Below are positions 5,345 through 8,520 of a DNA stretch of 8,520 bases, piece by piece. Made by a program: the position numbers and the translations under genes. Position 1 is the first letter of the stretch; every line of letters begins with the position of its first letter. The stretch comes from Candidatus Woesearchaeota archaeon. GTDB lineage: Archaea > Nanobdellota > Nanobdellia > Woesearchaeales > UBA12501. Location of the stretch: positions 1 through 8,520 of the forward strand of contig WJJV01000004.1 in NCBI GenBank assembly GCA_014729495.1. Direction: 5' to 3'. Under the pieces are notes generated by a model. The model was given only the letters and a program-made list of their open reading frames with translations, was not told the origin of the DNA and did no database searches.

Positions 5345-7132
5345 TCATTCTTTTTCTGACAGCTTCTTTATTATTTTACCAAGTCTTTCAAGATGTTCTG
5401 AGTCATCAGGATAGCTTGTCTCTATCCGCTCAAGGGATTCATTGATCTTCTTAGGATCCCAGTCAGCTTCAAGCTGGTCTATCTTGTCCTGGTCACCTGA
5501 CTCATATGCATCTGAGATCGGCTTCAGTATCTCTGCTATATACATTATATCCTTGAAGTTCTTCTGCAGATGCTTTGCATAATCAGAGAGAGCTGAAGCA
5601 AACTCAGGATTCTCCTGGAACTTTGACTGCGCAGCCTTGAGATTCTGAGCAATTATATTATTAGCGACCAAAAGCCCGCCTATAAGCTTCCCTAGATTAT
5701 TGAATAATTTAACACTCTCCTTATCATGGAAGTGCAGCTTCTGATGGGGATCGAACCTTAGATCAGGATCTGAGAGTGCCTTGATTATCTTCTTCCTCTT
5801 ACTATCAAGCTCTTTCAGATTCTTTGGGATGCTCCTTATGTCCTCATCTGATACACCTTCATCTCCTTCAGTTTCCTGGCCTTCTCCATAGTTTGTATAG
5901 ACAGGGCTTCTGCTTTCTGGATCCCAATAGCACCAGACCCAGTAATTATGGCCAGAGTATGCTGCTGCAAGAGCTATCAGCCTGCCTGAGAATCTTGCAG
6001 GATCAAAAGTACCATCAGAGAATCTTGTGTCCCTGTTCTCATAGCCTTCCTTTATCAGATCAGCCTGATCCCTGCCAGGAAGTATGTGATTCTGCCTGCA
6101 GTAATTGTATATTCTTGCATTGTCAAATGTGTACCATCTGTACTGGAACTCTCCTGACCTGTCAGGCTCTTCAGAATCCTCATCCGTTTCATCCTCATCT
6201 GTCTCATCATCTCCTGATCCAGGAGGTATTGGTTCAGGCGGAGCGGGATCTTTGCCAGGCCATGGCTTGAATCTTTGCCTCGGAGTTATTATGACAGCAT
6301 TTGGCTCTATTATCTTCTTGAGGGTCTCTTCCTCTATCCAGCAGTATCCCTTGTTTCCCCATGCATCGCCCCAGCTGTTCCTTATCATGTAGGCTCTCAC
6401 TCTCTTACCTGTGCGCGGGTCAGGATAATTGTCATCATATCCAACTATAACAACCTGGTGGCCTCCGATGGTGCGAGTGATGGCATCTCTCTGATAGTAT
6501 GTGAATCCCTGGCTGGTAAAGTCTGCTGGAGTGAATATTCCTATGCAGACAGGAAGCTCATCCCTGACAATCAGGTTAGGGATATCAAGTCTGCTTACAG
6601 GATGCAATTCTACATTATCTACAACTTCCCTGAATATAGAATTGCCTTCTTCATATGCATTCGGATCTGGTTGCAAGGCCCATTCCTCCTTGAAGTGGCC
6701 GTCTCTTCTTCCAGTGTCTTCAAATCCTTGAAATGGGTTCACGCATTTTGTAGCATCATCATGATATTGCACTGTATCCTCTTTGCATGCTCCATAATTG
6801 ACAAGAGCATCCTTTATAGAAAGAGAGTGTCCTCCTGTATCCATGTCCCTGATGTAAGGAGAATGGTGAGGGCATTTATTGGTATACACTGGAGCAATTC
6901 CTGCAATCCTTTCATCAGGAGTATGAGTATAATCTTCTTCAATGAATTCTCTTATGTTGAAGTAGACATATCTTGGAGATAACCATTTCCCTGCTTTTTC
7001 TGACTTTGTGTACCATCCATTTGTCCTGTTCCTGATATACTCGATTACTGAAGTGATGGACATTGCTGTGCATGAGCCTAAAGTGTTCTGGTTCCTGATT
7101 CCGCAGAATCCTACTATAAGTACCTTTCTCAT
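5345..7132 (-). CDS. papain-fold (peptidase C1A-like) cysteine protease with acidic linker and C-terminal helical region
   Basis: A 595-aa protein. Residues 1 to about 285 form a papain-like catalytic domain: oxyanion-hole Q15 and nucleophile C21 in NQNTLGSCTAMS, general base H225 in GGHQVVIVGYDD, and N252 in RNSWGDAWGNKGYCWI. The Trp that usually follows the Cys is Thr, as variants are in prokaryotic C1 peptidases. The Cys lies only 21 residues from the start, and an in-frame stop lies just upstream, so there is no signal peptide and no inhibitory propeptide. A Pro-rich then acidic linker (about 294-327, repeats of DETDED) leads to an unrecognised Trp/Tyr-rich region (328-415, with NYWVWCYWDP). 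A charged, mostly helical tail (430-595) ends the protein. The start ATG overlaps the stop of the upstream gene (TAATG), pointing to coupled translation. The complete triad suggests active protease, probably cytoplasmic; the target is unknown. Confidence 0.87.
   Translation of the reverse strand: MRKVLIVGFCGIRNQNTLGSCTAMSITSVIEYIRNRTNGWYTKSEKAGKWLSPRYVYFNIREFIEEDYTHTPDERIAGIAPVYTNKCPHHSPYIRDMDTGGHSLSIKDALVNYGACKEDTVQYHDDATKCVNPFQGFEDTGRRDGHFKEEWALQPDPNAYEEGNSIFREVVDNVELHPVSRLDIPNLIVRDELPVCIGIFTPADFTSQGFTYYQRDAITRTIGGHQVVIVGYDDNYPDPRTGKRVRAYMIRNSWGDAWGNKGYCWIEEETLKKIIEPNAVIITPRQRFKPWPGKDPAPPEPIPPGSGDDETDEDETDEDSEEPDRSGEFQYRWYTFDNARIYNYCRQNHILPGRDQADLIKEGYENRDTRFSDGTFDPARFSGRLIALAAAYSGHNYWVWCYWDPESRSPVYTNYGEGQETEGDEGVSDEDIRSIPKNLKELDSKRKKIIKALSDPDLRFDPHQKLHFHDKESVKLFNNLGKLIGGLLVANNIIAQNLKAAQSKFQENPEFASALSDYAKHLQKNFKDIMYIAEILKPISDAYESGDQDKIDQLEADWDPKKINESLERIETSYPDDSEHLERLGKIIKKLSEKE
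5346..5378 (+). terminator. possible T-rich terminator of bud32 inside the convergent gene
   Basis: Directly after the bud32 stop the plus strand is T-rich, with TTTTT at 5351-5355 and CTTCTTTATTATTTT within 5363-5377. Archaeal transcription commonly ends at such U-rich stretches without a hairpin. The stretch overlaps the last codons of the convergent protease gene (lysine/glutamate codons, hence T-rich on this strand), so coding alone could explain it. Confidence 0.3.
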
Positions 7133-7710
7133 TATCTCTCTTTATCTCCTCTTGTTTTTATACGCCTCAGCCCAGGCTTGAACATACCAGGCTTCCATGG
7201 TGGTGCCTTTGCAGGGTCTGCTATGTAATCATCAAACTCCTTGTCCTCATAAGGGATAATAACAGCATGCCTTTCAGGATTCTTCTTGAGATCATCTCCC
7301 TTGATCCGTTCACGGCCTCCCAGACCATCGTTGCCCATCTCATTCCTGTGATCAAGAAAGTCTGACTTTTCATCAACCTTTGCCTTGACTATATAACACC
7401 ATGTGCCTATTGGAATGCCCTTGAACACAAAGAAGCCCCCATGTTCTGTCTTCTGAGGCTTGAATCTTGAAGCAAACTCTCTCACAACAGCAGCTATATC
7501 AGGAAAATCCTTGTCCAAATCTGAGATTCCTTGTTTTGTTATGTCATAAACAACGCCATCTGGATGATTCTCATCAATGACATGCACTGCAAGAAAAGCA
7601 TATGCTCCATCAATCCCTCTTGTGTATTCTTTGCCCTGGTAGCCAAGCACCTGTCCGCTGATGAGTGCATAGTAGGTCTCTTTCTTATTTTTCAGCTGTT
7701 CATCTGGCAT
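7132..7710 (-). CDS. unknown protein, possible prealbumin-like beta-sandwich at the N-terminus
   Basis: A 192-aa protein starting MPDEQLKNKKE; no family is recognised with confidence. The first 115 residues alternate short strands (YYALISGQVLGY, GAYAFLAVHVID, GGFFVFKGIPIGTWCYIVKAKV). The G-x-F/F-x-G-I-P-x-G-T pattern resembles carboxypeptidase-regulatory-like or transthyretin-type domains. The rest is charged and Pro/Gly-rich, with a basic end (GLRRIKTRGDKER). There is no signal peptide or membrane segment. The frame stays open to a TTG at 7746, but the ATG at 7710 is chosen because AGGAGG at 7720-7725 sits 9 nt upstream; an ATG at 7716 would be only 3 nt from it. It lies 45 nt after the membrane protein gene and overlaps the protease gene by one base, so it is the middle gene of an operon. 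An adaptor or substrate role for the protease is inference. Confidence 0.7.
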   Translation of the reverse strand: MPDEQLKNKKETYYALISGQVLGYQGKEYTRGIDGAYAFLAVHVIDENHPDGVVYDITKQGISDLDKDFPDIAAVVREFASRFKPQKTEHGGFFVFKGIPIGTWCYIVKAKVDEKSDFLDHRNEMGNDGLGGRERIKGDDLKKNPERHAVIIPYEDKEFDDYIADPAKAPPWKPGMFKPGLRRIKTRGDKER

Positions 7711-7719
7711 TATCATAAA

Positions 7720-7725
7720 CCTCCT
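7720..7725 (-). promoter_or_regulatory. strong Shine-Dalgarno site deciding the start at 7710
   Basis: The minus strand reads AAAGGAGG (7727-7720), an almost complete match to the archaeal SD consensus. The spacing is 9 nt to the ATG at 7710 and only 3 nt to the ATG at 7716. Any start at TTG 7746 would put this site inside the gene, where it would have no purpose. Confidence 0.8.
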
Positions 7726-7755
7726 TTGAGTTACTGATTGATACAATCAATGGAA

Positions 7756-8520
7756 TCATCTTTCCCTCACCTCAATATGTCCTTCAAGACTGACTGAATC
7801 ATCAACAGAATCTATGACTGGCCAGAAAGGCTGGCCTTCATCCCCTCCTTGAGGTTCTGGCTGAGGGCTGGGTTGAGGTCCTGGTCCTGGCTGTGGGCCA
7901 GGTTGAGGTCGTGGGCTGGGTTGGGGTCTTGGTTGTGGACCGGGTTGGGGGCCTGGCTGTGGTCCTGGAGTGGGTGATGGCCCTTGTCCTCCTCCTATGC
8001 CCAGGCATCTTATGAGCTCAACTATGCCCCATATGATGCAGAATATGGCGATGATTATTGCTATTGACCATAATAATCTAAGATAAGCATTCGGGCTTCT
8101 TGCGAACCATGCAGCAGCTCCAGGAACAAGGCTCTGGAAAAAGAAGAAAAGGAATGCGAAAGTGAGCAGGCCCAAAGCTTTCTGGCATGCGCCTGCTCCA
8201 GCCTTGATGAAATTATAGAATACAAGGCCTATTGCAAAGAAGATCATGATAAGAGCAAGAGGCCATATGCTCGCAAGCCTGAAACCTGATCTCCACTCCC
8301 AGAACATCACAGAGATTGCAAGCGCAAAACCAACACCAATCACAATAGCCTTGGCGCCCTGCTGGCTCTTTGAAGCGAACTGCTTCCTCAAAGCAACCTC
8401 AGCAGCACCCAAAAGAATCATAAAATAGATCAACGCATCAATGATAAAACCAAACCGCGCATAAGTGCCTGCAACATCAAACCTCGCAAGAGGCTCAAGA
8501 ACAAAATCAAGCGGAGCAGC
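7756..8520 (-). CDS. multi-pass membrane protein with Pro/Gln/Gly-rich C-terminal tail (5' end outside window)
   Basis: The frame is open to the right edge (254 visible codons), so the N-terminus lies outside; the in-frame TTG at 8431-8433 is internal because the codons upstream continue the same protein (PLARFDVAGTYARFGFIIDA). Five membrane helices are visible near fragment residues 23-44, 56-76, 82-105, 115-135 and 147-170. A glycine hinge (CLGIGGGQG) leads to about 44 residues of PQPGPQ-type low complexity (180-223), then a short acidic end (DSVDDSVSLEGHIEVRER). The loop after helix 1 is the most basic (RKQFASKSQ), and with the even alternation of helices this puts the tail in the cytoplasm (inference). 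It is the most upstream visible gene of the operon with the unknown protein and the papain-like protease; the operon promoter is not in the window. No family is recognised. Confidence 0.75.
   Translation of the reverse strand, partial: AAPLDFVLEPLARFDVAGTYARFGFIIDALIYFMILLGAAEVALRKQFASKSQQGAKAIVIGVGFALAISVMFWEWRSGFRLASIWPLALIMIFFAIGLVFYNFIKAGAGACQKALGLLTFAFLFFFFQSLVPGAAAWFARSPNAYLRLLWSIAIIIAIFCIIWGIVELIRCLGIGGGQGPSPTPGPQPGPQPGPQPRPQPSPRPQPGPQPGPGPQPSPQPEPQGGDEGQPFWPVIDSVDDSVSLEGHIEVRER
7852..7983 (-). repeat. degenerate tandem repeat coding for a Pro-Gln-Pro-Gly tail
   Basis: About 130 bp of imperfect 6-bp and 12-18-bp units (plus strand GGT-TGn-GGn patterns) encode alternating proline with Q, G, S or R. 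The proline codons vary, so selection acts on the protein sequence rather than this being a recent DNA expansion. Such tails are usually extended and disordered and can act as spacers or as docking sites for small domains. Confidence 0.7.

Noticed and set aside
6275..6982. Plus-strand open frame of 235 aa opposite the protease
   Set aside because: It lies opposite the catalytic domain with its intact Cys/His/Asn motifs, has no promoter or ribosome binding site, and its composition is typical of antisense frames.
7132..7710. Naming the 192-aa protein as a chagasin-type protease inhibitor
   Set aside because: A beta-sandwich inhibitor next to a papain-like protease is tempting, but I do not see the chagasin loop motifs (NPTTG, GxGG, RPW/F), so the name is not supported.
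7849..7983. GT-rich tandem repeats as a CRISPR or satellite array
   Set aside because: The units are short, degenerate and in frame with an open Pro/Gln/Gly-coding sequence. There are no spacers.

Overview
The window looks archaeal. The gene at 4736-5344 encodes a stand-alone Bud32-type KEOPS kinase. A TATA box sits about 26-29 bp upstream of each transcription-unit-leading start that can be seen. The first genes of those units appear leaderless, while the downstream genes have purine-rich ribosome binding sites. The tRNA-Gln gene carries an insertion of intron size outside the anticodon loop. Base composition is moderate and arginine is mostly AGA/AGG. A Woesearchaeota-like (DPANN) or other uncultivated euryarchaeal origin would fit, but that is inference: no rRNA or other placing marker is present.

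Left part (1-1852): a short possible C-terminal end of a plus-strand gene, then a minus-strand tRNA-Gln(CUG) with a 35-nt insertion in the T-loop. A perfectly palindromic AT box follows that could fire both the tRNA (leftwards) and a leaderless mRNA (rightwards). That mRNA carries two tandem paralogues of a class I SAM-dependent methyltransferase family with an unusual glycine motif.

Middle (1853-5344): a full-length UPF0182/COG1615 membrane protein on the minus strand (seven membrane segments plus a large soluble domain). It is divergent from bud32; each has its own TATA box in the 131-bp gap between them. No functional link between the two is visible beyond the shared gap.

Right part (5345-8520): a tightly packed minus-strand operon of at least three genes, read from the right edge leftwards. 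First is a multi-pass membrane protein with a long Pro/Gln/Gly-rich tail, whose 5' end is cut by the window edge. Second is a 192-aa protein of unknown family that may start with a prealbumin-like beta-sandwich. Third is a 595-aa papain-fold cysteine protease with a complete Gln/Cys/His/Asn active site, no signal peptide or propeptide, an acidic linker and two unrecognised C-terminal regions. The second and third genes overlap (TAATG). Charge distribution suggests that the membrane protein's tail faces the cytoplasm, where a leaderless protease would also be. This trio is the best candidate for an undescribed system here: a membrane-associated, possibly regulated proteolysis module. Its function cannot be read from the sequence.
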